Below, piece by piece: positions 22,883 through 35,810 of a stretch of DNA of 64,000 nucleotides. The notes beneath the pieces were generated by a model, which saw nothing but the letters and a program-made list of their open reading frames with translations, did not search any database and had not been told where the DNA came from. Positions within the stretch are counted from its first letter, which is position 1, and each line of letters starts with the position of its first letter. The translations under genes were made by a program, and so were the position numbers. The stretch is from Oxyruncus cristatus (taxonomy: Eukaryota > Chordata > Aves > Passeriformes > Cotingidae). Where the stretch lies: the NCBI GenBank assembly GCA_013399855.1, contig VXAY01012532.1, positions 703,441-767,440 on the forward strand, in the 5' to 3' direction.

Positions 22883-25800
22883 GAATTACAGGACTCTACC
22901 TAGTTGTTTTTTTCCAACACAAACAATCAAATGGACAGTTAGTGACTATTTAAATCACAGCTGACCTGGGAAAGAACAAATTTACAAGAAGGACAATGCA
23001 CCACAAAGGTTTGTTTATTACCATGTGACTTTCCAACATGAAAAAAAAATTATCTTGTCTATGGGAGACTTGAAGTATTCCTGTATGCTTAGGTATAACA
23101 CTTTCTAAAGTGGGACCATAAAACATTACCATGAAAGAATATCAAATTTCAGATCTTAAATACCTCAGACATTTAGCCTCGTCACAAATAAAGCTGACAG
23201 CGTCCCAGACGCAACTCACTCCTGTGTTGTCCCTACAACTCCTGTTATAGTTAATTAGGAACATTTGTTCACAGATAATGATGGAAGACTGACAAATGTT
23301 GAGTGACAGACACCTGGTACATGTTTAAAAAAAATATACAGCTGTTCATTAATCACAGCATGTCTTTTCAGCTAGGGAAAGTACACGTCAAAAGAAAAAG
23401 GTTTCAAAACATACTAAAAGCATACTGTCAAACTTACTAAATGAGATTGTCTTTCTGTTATAAGAGAGAAGTAATGAAGGTTAAGTCAGCACTACAGTTC
23501 TAAACTCTTCTTTCCAAGGCAGCTGACATTCAAAAATGTAAAACAGAAGTCAAAGACAGGTTAAAGCATGTCATTCTACCTTTCAGTCCAACAGGCACTT
23601 TTTACCATTGGGTTGGTTTGGTTGTTTTTTTTTTAATGCTGTTCAGCTCTTTGAATTGAATTTCAAGTTCAGAACCTAAAAAAAAGTAATAGTTTTCATT
23701 TCTCATGTAGATTTATATCTAACACTTTGACATTTAAAAATATTTTTTCCTTGAAAGTACTTATAGGAAACTCTCCTGCTACTCAAAAGAAACAAATACA
23801 GATATTAACTAGTGAACTCCTCTGTTTTTATTTCCTTTAATTTTAATTGTTTTTGGTAGGGAGGTAAGTTTAACATGATCTAGCCATTGATCATTTTTCC
23901 ATGCAGCAAATGTAATGGTCTAATGTCAACACAATTATATCTATGCCTCATTAAAATGAAGACTAAATGGAGTGTATGATAGTTGTCATTTCCAAATAAT
24001 TCCCACTTGAATATAGGATTTCCTGCTTATTTGCAATCTACAGGCAAGAGAGCACACGCAAATGAGAAACCAAGCTTATTGGTCATTCCCAGTTAGTCAT
24101 TCCAAAGCTCATTATTAGCTCAAACCAGACATTATGTAATAGTTTTCTACCTTAGTTTTGTGATTATGGATATTTTCCTTGATTTTCTATTCCCATTGTT
24201 AAATAGTGAGTAGGTCTGCTTACCCAGGTTCCTATAAGAGGAAACTTATGAACAGGCAGTATTTGAATCTAGGCATTCCAAGATTACCTGCCAGTATATG
24301 CAGGATCATCAATTGCTGGGCTGTACCCTATCCTAGGGAGTATACAGTCCCTATCATGTGTATGTGGGGCAATATTGTCTAGAACTTGGTGGCTGCCTGG
24401 ACAATTGAATAGAGGCACATGTGCAATGTCCACCACATTTGTCAGAGCAGAAGTAGTCTGAGCAGATAGACATAATCCAGAGCTACAAAATGGACAGCTG
24501 CTCAAGAGCATTAAGGAAATAATTTTATTTACAGCACAAACATCTAGATTTTGTGATCTAGAACACAAAATTAATTTATGTTACTATACTTTTCTATAGT
24601 GTCTTCTTTCAGCCACTCTGAACCCAGAACGAATGGAACTGTAATACACCTGTAAGAGGAGCATGACAAATGTGAAATGCAACAACAACAATGGGGAAAA
24701 AAATTTGGAGGCAGTATTTGACAAACCAGGACCTTAAGCAACCATAAAAGGTTTTGCTTTTTTATGATAAAATATATGCAGGTGCATTAAACACTATTAA
24801 TTTATCTGTATAAATTTCTGCATTATAATCACAAGGATGGGATATTTTCAAATGCCCTCTTCTATGGTAGTTGATAAAAACTTTCAACAAAATCAAAATC
24901 AAACCAAGTCAAAGAAGTGGGAATCCTGTATTTTGTAATACAACATTATCATTAGGACTTTGCTAAATTGAAGGTCAACATCAGGTTGTTATGAATCATA
25001 CTGGTTTATGAGAAAAATAATCTTTGAATTCCAAGTTTCCAGATGTGTATTTGCTGTGTAATGGTCAGAACAGATCCATAACCATAACATACACTGAGAG
25101 CTGGTGGTCTCCCATAATCAAGCATATCATATTATTTATTAACTATATCATCATAGCCAAGGTGTGGTAAATATATATGGACAGAGTTTTTCATAAATTG
25201 TTACAGCACAATATTCTCCAAAGGAATATATGGGAAATTAAATTAATTTTCTTGAAATAGTGTATTTATTTTCTTTTAGTTTGGCTAGTCTCCTGAAAAA
25301 ACAATTTTCCCTAAGAAATTTAGGAAAATATAGTAAGCAAAGAAAAATCTAGTGTTATATTGATTTACTGAAATGCATTTAAAGTAGTTGTCTATCCCAT
25401 GCTTCACTGCCTCACCTTTACATATAAATGCAAAATAACACAATAAAAATGTACATGATATAAGACTTAATCAAAACCACCATTCTCTCTTCTCTCCTAG
25501 AATTTACAGAGAGTTCAGTGTTCCCTGAAACTTTGGTATCTGCAAAGTCTTTAAGAGTGGGAAGGAAGAGTGCACCAGAGTTCAGGTATTTTCTCAGAGG
25601 TAGGCATAGCAGCTACCTCATTTATAAAGAAAAATATGCCGAGATCCTTTTTACTGATCACTGCTGCATATGCAGAAGTGCTTTTCATTCAAATATGGAT
25701 GCAGTGTGCTCAAAAGGTAATCTGTGGTGGACTAACAAATGGGATAAAAATCACTATGAACAGATTTCACAGGATGTTGGGCTGAAAACAACCACCCATC

Positions 25801-27950
25801 TTCTTGTAACCTGAAAAATACATGAAAACAAAATTATATCTTTTTTGAAGATCTCACAAAACCACAACCTCCTTTAAACCATCAAAAACATAGTGCTTTG
25901 TACTGTTACTGAGTCTCCAGTGCTCTGTGCAATCCTATAGTGAATAAAAATCAAGAATGGAGGGGAGCTGGAAGCCATGGTAGTCATCTATCAACGTAGG
26001 CACTGCTGTATAATTCCTTTCAGATTTAACATCATTCATATACATCCCTTGTCATTACTCTGATTTACCTTTTTGGGGTTTTTCAATAGCATATGGCAAC
26101 CTGAAAGCAAGACTACCATTGTAATTTGCATTAAGCAAACACAGAAGAAAATTTATTACCTGTCCCCAAATCATTTATAGCCTCATTATAAGGTGATGAT
26201 AAAACAAAAATACAAATAGGGACATGGGAGCATACCTGGATGGGTACTGACCTTCTTGTCCTGGTAGTTAAAACACATAGGAAAGGTCTGTTGGCACCCC
26301 AGCTGTGAAGACTTGAAAAAAATTTATGTTCTTTGGATATATTTCTCGGAATTTATTTCTCAAATATAAAGGATTATTTCTAACTTCTTATGTCAGCTCT
26401 ATGTGACAAAAAGACTTCCACGAACAATAAACTTAGAGGAGATTGTCATAAAATTAGAGTGACACTCAAGGTTGATAGAACAAATAGCTGTTTCCCTAGT
26501 CTTTTCTCGGGTCTGTCCACAAAGTTTATGTAATTATTAATACTTTCTTTTTTGCTTTTCTCTCACTTTGAGAGGCATACTTCTTTGCTTATCTATTTCT
26601 TTAAAGACCAAAGCTGACAAGTCAATGTTTTTTAAGAAAAAAATTAGAAGAATAAATCAGCAAATACTTGCAATTAATGTATAAAGTTTGATAAGGAAGT
26701 ATTTCAACATAGTACCTATGTGAGGTTACAAACCACAGTAAAAAAACCTGGTCTTTGAAAAATTACTTTTGAGCTACTAGTAGTGAAGTCTGATTTCTTT
26801 TCTCAAGGACTATATATGAATAGCAAATTGTAATTTTTCAATTTTTTTCTTTATTTTTTTCAGACCTGTGTAATATTAAAATCAAGTAAAAACAAAAAAA
26901 AAAGATGCCACAAAACTCACTGAAACTTAGGTAAGATAGACTCATGGACAATCTTAAAACTTCATGCTTACCCCAAGCAACAGTTTTGAACCCAGTTTAT
27001 GGAAAGTGTAAACAAATAAAATTTTGTGTAACTATTTTTAATGAGAAGATTGCTTTAGGAAAAATACAGGGGGTTCATTGTTCAGTGAAATTGTGCATCT
27101 AGTATCAGAAGTATTGAAGAAGAATTTCAGTTTATAAGATTGTCATGAGAAAATTAAATAGCTGCTAGTTGTAAATGTAAACTTGGACTGAGAAATGAAG
27201 AGCCCCCCCATGGCTGAAGTTTCAACTTACTAATAATGTCTTCAATTCTTGATTATGTTTGGAAAAAATGGCAAATAAATTGTCAGTCTAAATGTTACCT
27301 GTTATAACTTTATTTTGTCATTTACTCTGTAGATTTTGATAGGAATACTGTTTATATATGGTCTATAATGTACATACTGTGTTTATGTTAATAAACATCT
27401 TATGCTTCTAAAAATATTTAAATGTTGTCTGAAGTTAATGACATGAATTATTATTGCTCCAAGTCTTGGAAAAAAACCTAAAAGGGTGAAAATCATTATT
27501 TGGTGTCCACAATTGAAAAGAATTTTTTTCTTGTTATTGACATTTACTGAAATCCTTTTGCATATGCATGTGTTTGTCTCTGAAACTGTCCAGAAACAGT
27601 TTTCTAGTCTGGTTCAAGTTAAGTTTCCTTTCATTTGATTTAGTATAATATTCACTTGGATGTATATGAAAATTTATTAGAAAGGTAAATTAAAGCAAGA
27701 AAACCTTCCTTATATTAACATTCAAAGTTTTTATAGAAAAATCTACCATGAAAAAGAGACTAAATAATTCCACACGTCTGGCTTGCAATATACATTGAGG
27801 GAAATTCCTTGAAGTTCTTATTTGCATGACAATACCAAAACTATTCTTAAAATTCCTACATACTTCATAAAACTACTCCGGAAAAAAAAAAAATACTTTT
27901 TTTCATTTATTCCAGTAGTGGTGAACTGGGTGATTTGACAGACATATATA

Positions 27951-27955
<5 letters not shown>
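22883..27955. other. A+T-rich stretch without recognised repeats; two weak exon candidates
   Basis: No CR1 or LTR is recognisable. Two open segments bounded by good-looking splice sites lie here, at 24288-24557 (minus) and 25501-25599 (plus). They are discussed as low-confidence candidates. The rest shows nothing supportable. Confidence 0.4.

Positions 27956-27981
<26 letters not shown>
27956..27981. repeat. (TA)n microsatellite
   Basis: There are thirteen TA dinucleotides, preceded by a short interrupted 'acatatatatgtgc' stretch at about 27942-27955. Confidence 0.95.
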
Positions 27982-29336
27982 TCCAGAATTCACACACACA
28001 TGATTTTGCATAACTTGTGTGTCTTATTCTTAAATTAAAATACTCCCTTAACAACTGGCAAGAATTATTTTTTCTTCTTCAGTCTACAGTTGGGTCATGG
28101 TGAATCTCATGTTATTAATCATAATGAAAAAGTACTGAAGAAATGTTTGTTTAATACACAGAACATCAGAGCAGATATTCTCCGAGAGTTCTGCATCCTA
28201 ATTGTAATCCACTCAGTCATTTAATTTGATTGCAATTAACATTCTCTTTGATGATTTCTTTTTAGTTTTTTCAGCCGCTATAAAAACTGTAAACTGATCC
28301 AAATTATATCCTCCGATCCAAGTGAAGTTTGAATTTAAACTACAAGAAGCAGCTTGACATCGCTGATCCTCTCCAAGAAGGGAATTCAATATCATGATGA
28401 AATTTTTGTTTAGATAGACAATATGACTGAAATACATGTTATACAAAAAAAAATTTCAGTTAATCTTAATACCCCAAATCACTGCTTTCATTTTGCAAAG
28501 TATAAAGAAAACCCAATTAAAACTTAATTTCTTCAAGCACTTCATTTCATTTTGGTAAATAAGGTAGTATGGCAGTATGACTCCAGCCATCATTATGCAG
28601 TACACTCCTTTTCCCCATTTTATCCGTATGCTCACCTAGCTCACAGTTTAAATGTAATCAGTAGTCAATCATGTTGCATATATTTTGTAGTGTTTCTGAG
28701 GTAACTTCTTTCCCTGTAGGAGATCCTTACTGTTCTTCAGGCACCTCATAAGAATGTAGTTCTGAGAGTCTGACTGTGACGCATGCATCCATTTCAGGAA
28801 ATTTTATAATAAGATTTCTTTTAGATGCTAGTCAGAATGCCTGATTCTTGCTTTTAAAATCAACCTTGGGGTCTTTTCATGGATGACACGAAGTTGGATA
28901 TCCATGTAACATTGCTTTGCCCCAGTCTCTCCTAAGATGCAGGGAGGTGTATGTAGGCACAGGCTACCATTGAAATCAGTCTATGAGGATACTATGACAC
29001 AGCTTTTCAGCAGTTTCAGGTGTTTCGCTCCTGTTACTCGACAATCCATAGCCTAACCAAGACTCATCAGACTTCTTGCATTGTCCTCTCTGCCACTGTG
29101 CAGTGTACGCATTCATGTATTCAAGATACTCCATTCTTACTGCTCCCATGGTAGGAGGTCAGATGAGAAGTACTCTAAGGGGATCTCTCCTTTCTACTTA
29201 TTATGAAGAAAACTTCAGATCCTTATCTCAGGTGTAGATGTCCATGAAATAGGTGCTTTCTACTAAATCAGATTAATCCATTCCCCATATGATCAGCACT
29301 TTGAAGATGATGGTATGGAAGCAGTATATTTCATGG

Positions 29337-29338
<2 letters not shown>
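27982..29338. other. no recognised feature
   Basis: An open frame at 28213-28446 (minus) follows a good acceptor-like sequence at 28427, but two frames compete and no product is recognised. 28730-29250 is somewhat less A+T-rich than its surroundings and may be a decayed repeat that I cannot name. Confidence 0.35.
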
Positions 29339-29379
<41 letters not shown>

Positions 29380-29419
29380 TATNNNNNNNNNNNNNNNNNN
29401 NNNNTATATACACATATAT
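29339..29419. repeat. (TA)n microsatellite interrupted by an assembly gap
   Basis: About 44 bp of TA repeat (29339-29382) runs into 22 N (29383-29404) and resumes as 'tatatacacatatatgg'. The gap length should not be trusted. Translations crossing it are meaningless. Confidence 0.97.
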
Positions 29420-31760
29420 GGAACTCGTACGGAGTTTGAATGTTTTATTTTTTTTTCTGAAAAAGCCAAGTTTATTTTTAAATTGTAGTAAGGCAACCAG
29501 ATCAAGAAGAGTAACTAAACCAAGTTACCCTGTTCTCAGCAGTGTCCCTCATTTCTGCAGTAACATCTCTTAAGCAGCAGTCCTAAAGGATGCTATGAAA
29601 TCTGCTGCCAGGTAAATACATGTCAGCACATAAAATCTATGTTTTAGTTACTACCATTTTAATGAGAAGTTTATCTTTTTATATTGGCACTAATGGCTAT
29701 AACAATGGTGGAAAACCAATTCTATTCCCAGTTTACTTAGAAGCCAGAGATTTATAATGTTAAAACTTTCACTAGTTCAACTGGCAAATTAAGAAGGAAT
29801 AGAAACAAGTTTTCTTTTTCTGACCCCTTTCTCTCACACTGTCAGCATAACAAATAAGGCCAGCTGCTACTTAAATTTAATAGAAACATTAAACTAGATT
29901 TTAATTAAAGCTGTTTTCCAATATATGTCATTCTTTGTATGTGGTAAGGAACACATTTTGTGAAACTGTTCCAAGACAGAACTTTGAAAGCTTTGAGACA
30001 TGAAAATGAGTTAACATGAACCATCTCAGCAGCACCCCTTCCTCAGGAACAAAGGACATTTAGGAACAACAAGGTGAAAAAATCAAAGTTCAGTCAATAA
30101 GGAAAAAATAATAGCTACAAGAGCATCCCAAAGACCAGCTAAGATCAGAGGCTGTAATATCAGATATGCACTTGAATGTTCATTGCAGAGACTGTATATT
30201 TTGGTTGCTATTGATCTAAAACATGGAGAATTGAACTAGGTATTTCTAGATTATAACTTTAGCAGAACACCTTGTTTTCCTGGGAGCTAAATCCATCCCT
30301 GTCCACTGGGAAATTCTGGCTTCAGCATGTGCAGCTCTGACCTAAGTAAAGTACTCATTTAGGGCAGAGTTCGTCCCACCAAGAGGTCATAAGCTGAGCA
30401 TGTAGTATATGCAGATAAGTTTGGATCCCCTTTTGATCTCTAGAGAGGTGAATATACCTCTTTTTCTGATTTACATGATGATGTAAAATATATGTTATTA
30501 TTTTAAATGAGGCTATTCTCATTCTTGTTATTCTAGACAGGCAAAGGGCTTCAAAGAAAACAGATCCATAGAACAGAATTTCAATCTTACACTGCATAAA
30601 AAATTGGGGTTGAGAAAAGCAGCAGACCAGTACACTCTTTGCTACTCTACTCCCAGTCCATCAGTACCATGACCTCCCACTTCACTTTACCACAAACAGC
30701 AAAATGCTTATTTTTCCCTGTTTTCTTGCAAAGTGTACATAAGTGTTCTTCAGTGCTGGAAAAGTTTTCAAAATCACAGATGAGTGAGCTTAAAACCAGT
30801 TAATCACACTGACACGTAGCAGCAGAGATTGTTTTATAGGATGGTTGTGCTCTAATATATCTCCACTTCATTTGCTAAATAAAAAGCAAAGAAGAATTTT
30901 GTCCAGATGATTTTGCATTCTGAGGCAACAGTTTCAGATGATATTTTCACTTGTTATACCCTTGGGGCGAGGGGGGGGGTGGAAAGGGAAAAAATAACTG
31001 GAGCCAAATTAGTTCTCATGCTTGGTTGTAATAAGTTGTAAGAAAAAAGAAACCTTCCATCAAAATTTCTCCCACCTTTCTGTAGTCTTTGAAAAGTTGT
31101 AAAACACAATCTTTCTCTTTCTTGTCACACTTCAGAATGAAAAACTATTTCCAAAGAACAGTTCCTTAGAAGTAAAAAGATTAGTCTTATTCACAGTCAC
31201 ACTCACCAAACATGAGTATACTCATAGATTGCTACACATATTTTCACAAAGCTCTTCCTTAGTGATACTGAAGAAAATAGAAAGACACTGTGATAACCAG
31301 TTGCTTTTAACTCTGACTCACACTATTTTCGAAAATTAGGTCAGATCACTTAATGGATTTCAGATACTCCCTTATTAAATGAGTTTGCTGTAAAATCACA
31401 AAGAATCAAATTAAAGATGTTTATAGTTTCCGAGATAATTAGAATGAGTATTTTAACTGTCTAATGCATCTTTACCGCACCACAGAAAGTCTACCTAAAT
31501 CATAGAGTCTTTCTAATATTTGAGGTCTATTTGCTTTAAGGTTAGTGAAACACTTTCACTGAGATAAATGGAGGCAGTATTGTTTAGTAAACTAGGTTGC
31601 CAGCTTCCATGGGTGGAGCTTTTTATGGTGGAAATCTCTCTAAATCAAAATTTGAAAGAAAGCCCCACTCTCCCAACAAAAACAAATAAAGACAATCAAA
31701 CAAACAACTTCTTAAAGTGCTCTTGAAAATAACTAAAAATAAAAATTATTTTTAAAAGCA
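29420..31760. other. no recognised feature
   Basis: A+T-rich sequence without a recognisable repeat or gene. A short G-run with a mixed purine tract lies at 30965-30990. An open frame at 30355-30597 (minus) has no recognisable product. Confidence 0.4.
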
Positions 31761-31854
31761 CTATATTTCCTCCTTCTTCTGAAGAAGTGGAGTATCATCG
31801 AGGTCATTGTATTTAAGCTCAGGTTCAATTCCATTTTTAGGTACACTGAAACCT
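31761..31854 (-). other. candidate terminal coding exon of an unidentified membrane protein
   Basis: On the minus strand a possible acceptor (AG at 31856-31855, preceded by 'ccatcttgctacacgt') is followed by a 94-base segment: one base, 30 sense codons and TAG at 31763-31761. The encoded tail is hydrophilic and acidic, with NGIEPELKYNDLDDTPLL near its middle and QKKEEI at its end. It contains a tyrosine sorting motif of the YxxPhi type (YNDL) next to an acidic dileucine motif of the [DE]xxxL[LI] type (DDTPLL), a combination usual in cytoplasmic tails of proteins sorted to endosomes. No upstream exon was identified at higher coordinates, and I do not recognise the protein. The frame is short and the polypyrimidine tract is weak, so chance is a real alternative. 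Confidence 0.3.
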
Positions 31855-31863
31855 CTACGTGTA

Positions 31864-34800
31864 GCAAGATGGTGTTGTGTTAGGAAGTTTCCTAGCATAA
31901 TTTTACTTCATTATTCTGCCTCCCTTCACTTTTTTTTAACAAAAAATTCAATTTGACTTCTAAATGTATTTTAAGTATTAAGGATAATAAAGTTAATATT
32001 TTCTTCCAGGACTGTCTAAAAATGGAACATTAAAACAATAATTTTAGACATAGAACCTCTATACATAGTTATCTCATTTTTGGGGGGTAAAAATTTACTC
32101 TTCTCAACCTTTTTTTTATGTGTGTCTTGGAGATGACTCTTGCTCATGCTTCCTGACCTATATGCATGTATGACTCTTTTCCTAATGTGGAAAATAAAGG
32201 CATTTCCATCAGAGAGCAATGTGCCTCGCCAGTGAGCTTTCCTGTGTCCAGATAGACTCATGCTGAGGTGCCTGTTCTTCTGCCTGAAACCCCTAAGAGA
32301 GCATCCTGTGTTCTAAGGATATGTGAGTTTTTTGACACCCTGTGCCATGCTCCAGGACCAGTAGAACCTCCAACAAGGGACACTCTGCCACCACCAGGTC
32401 TAGACTCTCAGGGACTAACTCTGCCCTTGTTTGCAGGACAGCCATTTGACTAAGTTAAAAGTAGCTTTGAGAAAACAGTCCAATAATAGCAAAACTAATA
32501 TTTAGTTGTATAAATTATTTGATAACAATTATATTATGCTTACAGAAACTGTGAATGGGTCATGAATATTTCAGAAGAACATAACAGATTAAATTTGTTG
32601 GATAGTTTGACAACAAATAATTCAATTAACTGAAAATCATATAAATCTTACATTAAATCCCCATCTGCTTTCTCTGGAAATGTTTAATATAGAAATAGAT
32701 ATCCACAGCAAGAAAGTTCATATCACTGTCAAATGTTAGATGGGTTCATTTTAGTTTAAAAAGAATGTGTAGATTTTTTAAAATATAAATCAATATGGAT
32801 AATTAATTACAATAAATCAAACCCAGAAAGATTTTGCAAGCAAAAGGGAAGACTATTGGAGACAGAAAATTAGTCACATAAAATTAGATATAAAACTCCT
32901 TGAAAGGTGAAAATGACTTTGATTGTCTTGTGTTGTTTTTTTTTTTAAATAAATAACATTTTCCAAGTAGAGAATGTAAGAAAATGACAACAATTAATAG
33001 TATAAGGGACATTATAAAAGCTGAATAATATTGCATCCTAGCTGTGAAGCTGTGAATGCAGGAGGTAGAAAACATACATAGCTAAAATGATTTAGATAAA
33101 TATTGCAATGCAGTGTTTGATATACTTGCAAAACCTTAGTGTGTCATTGACAAAACATAAACTGCAGCCTAGCATAATGCCAGCATAATGCACATCCTCA
33201 TTCAGTAGGTTAGACTTGTTTCTCGGGATTGCTTTGCACAACACATTGTCCTGATTTGATAGAAATGTCATTTCACTTCATTTCCTATATCCAAAAATGG
33301 AAATTTTATTGAATTCAGTCTCTCAAATATAGTATTCGTTTTGTTTAGATTTAGCTGTAGTTATTTCATAAAAAGTGAATGACTGCCAGCAGACTACTTC
33401 AATCATTTCTGGACTCTGTTATAAGCACACAAACACTAGTGTAATGCAGAGCAGTAATTTTTGCATGCAGTACAATTATATCAAGAATGTCTTACAAGTG
33501 AATTGAAATCAAATTGTGTTAGTGACTTTTTAAATGCATTATGTACGTTCTAATATGTGTATGTGTACATATATATAGTATAGAGCTTGATCCCACAAAT
33601 TTGAGTATTATGCATATAACTCAACAAACTATGTAAATACATATCTAATTTCTCTAGATCTTCAAAGTAAATAATCATGCTTAAAGGTATGTGTAATCAT
33701 GCTCAAAGGTATGTGTAAAGCTTAAGTGTTTTGGTGAATCACAGACATAGTTATCACCACCTTGCAGGAACAACCACTAATCACTGAACTTTAGAACATA
33801 CATTTGAATAGATTTTTAATTGATTTGGGATCAAACCAAAACTCTGAATTTTGGGAAAGCTCTGCTTAGATTTGCGTATTGAAACAAAGCCCAGAGTCAT
33901 GAGACTAAAAAAAGGAGATACTAACCAATTCATAGGTTCAAACGGAACATGTTGCGATTTTATATTGAAGGCTTTCAGGTATTATGTCAGGGCACAGCAT
34001 AGGTTGTTTAGAAAAGCTCGTGTGATGGGGGTGTGCTCTCGCTATGTGCCATAGCACTGCTCTTAGGAGCAGCCTGTTGAACACTACTGCAATTTCCCTC
34101 CTGTTTTGGGACGTGCTGTCTGTTGGAACTGTGTTATCTGATTCAGTCGTTTAATGGACCACTTGTAAAACAAAAACTGCATTCTCCACTGCAGCTACCT
34201 TCTCATCATGTCCCTTGTGGTCCTAACAGAGGATATTCAGCCTGAACATTCAGCCTTAACACTCAGTTACAAACTAGACAGAAGCACTTCTTTGGCTCAT
34301 TTGCGACACCAATTGTCTGTGTTTGGTTTTTAGCTTCAAGGAGCTGGGAAGCTGCTGAGGTACTGAACACAGAGAGCTTAATGCTTTTAGTGTGTGAATT
34401 TACAGCAGTTCTGCAAAAGAGTGGAAATCAAGAACAAATGTGCAGGTAGATTAATCTGTCAGGTTTCTTCATCAGTCCATAACTGACCATAACCATATGA
34501 AGCAGCATGAATCCCTTTTAAGTTATAGATGTATTTAAAAACAAAAAAAAAAAGTCATGCATATTTTACAAGTGAAATTGTTGTGCAAAACCTAACTCTG
34601 AGACTGAAACTTAAGTGATCATCTCTCTCCCTTCCTCTGGAAGAGAAAAAAATTAGTGAAAGCAACCAGGCACCTTCCCATGATTGTTTTTTGGGTTTTT
34701 TTTTGTCTTTGAAAATGCAAATTAAACTATTATATAGAATTTTAAGGAAATTAGTAGGTTCATGAGATCAGCTGTAAATCAGAGAAAGTGATTTTGCCGT

Positions 34801-35208
34801 CTCAACCTGGTGTCTAGAGTGAAAATTTGGTGAATAACTTTGACATTGTTGCGATAGTAAAGACAAAACCCATAGCACAGAGTCACAGAAGAGGTGTTAA
34901 GAACATAGCTGAGAATGTTACATTAATATTCATTGATATTTTAAAATTACTATGGATTTTAGAACATATGATAATTTTGATTAATTTATATAGGAAAAAT
35001 GATACATTATAATTTCACAGGTCTGGTGCAACTGATATCACAATAATTGAATATTCTTTACAGGAACTGTGGAACTATTGTGAACTTATAATGTTTCCCC
35101 ATCTTTCTGCTCTTGTTCATGCAGAACTTAAAGATACCAACCAGGCTATTACATTTTTTACAATTTTGCTGTAGAAGTAGATAAATAACACCTGATCTTA
35201 TTCTTAGA
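31864..35208. other. no recognised repeat; one less A+T-rich block
   Basis: 32255-32455 is noticeably richer in G+C and carries a 61-codon open frame (32268-32453, plus) with no recognisable product. A 22-bp tandem duplication lies at 33673-33716. The remainder is plain A+T-rich sequence. Confidence 0.4.
33673..33716. repeat. 22-bp direct tandem duplication
   Basis: 'aatcatgcttaaaggtatgt' plus 'gt' at 33673-33694 is repeated at 33695-33716 with one T-to-C difference. Confidence 0.95.
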
Positions 35209-35802
35209 TGTTGTTGTTTAATCCTAAACATCAGCTAGGCCCCACACAGTCACTCATTCACTCACCTTCCCTTCCACCAGTGTGAGGTGGAAAGGAATCA
35301 GATGAAGATTCAAAACTGAGAAAACTCCAAAAGCCAGTTTCATAGGTACAGCAAAAGCCCTGTGTGCAAGAAAACGAATTCACTCATCACTTCCCACGGG
35401 TAGGCAGGTGTTCAGCCACGTCCAGGAGCCTTCCAAAGAAGGCTCCACAATGCGTAATGGTGACTTGGGAAGACAAACACCATCATTTAGAAATCCTTCC
35501 CATTTCTTCTTCCTCCCCCAGCTTTTATTCTTGAGCACAGCATCTTTCAGTATGGGAAATTCCTCTGGTTAGCTGGGGTCAATTGTCCCGGCTGTGTCCC
35601 CTCCTGTTTATTTGTGGACTCCCAGGCTTCTTGCTGGCAGTGAAGCATGAAGAGCAGAAAAGGACATGTTGCTGTGTCAGCACTCTTCACCTATAACTAA
35701 AATATCAGTGTGTTATCAAAGTTTTTCAGTACAAATATGAAACCTAGCACTATATAAGGTGTTTTGAAGAAAATTAACTCTGTCCCAGCAATGACCAGTA
35801 TG
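35209..35802 (-). mobile_element. endogenous retrovirus solo LTR, minus sense
   Basis: On the plus strand the element opens with 'tgttgttgtttaatcc' and follows, in order, an LTR consensus that I know from many bird genomes. Landmarks include 'ccccacacagtcactcattc', 'agcaaaagccctgtgtg', 'ttcccacgggtaggcaggtg', 'gtgacttgggaagacaaac', 'tgtcccggctgtgtcccctc' and, at the far end, 'aaattaactctgtcccagca'. It is therefore an LTR in minus orientation, about 590 bp, with no viral coding sequence beside it. The flanking pentamers 'ttaga' (35204-35208) and 'ctaga' (35803-35807) could be a decayed target duplication. The terminal 'tg' at 35801-35802 in place of the expected 'ca' shows the right end is mutated. 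The element resembles ERVL-type LTRs, but the family name is uncertain. Confidence 0.85.
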
Positions 35803-35810
35803 CTAGAGAT

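Noticed and set aside
24624..24664. 41-base micro-exon-like segment ('ctttcag' ... 'cacct' then 'gtaaga') on the plus strand
   Set aside because: The splice motifs are good, but 41 bases with one open frame is too little evidence without expression data.
28213..28446. Minus-strand frame following a good acceptor-like sequence (AG at 28428-28427)
   Set aside because: Two frames are equally open after the acceptor (28 codons in one, about 71 in the other). No donor or product is recognisable, and the evidence does not favour either.
29289..29573. Open frames crossing the N gap
   Set aside because: They include unknown bases and a TA repeat, so the reading frame is meaningless.
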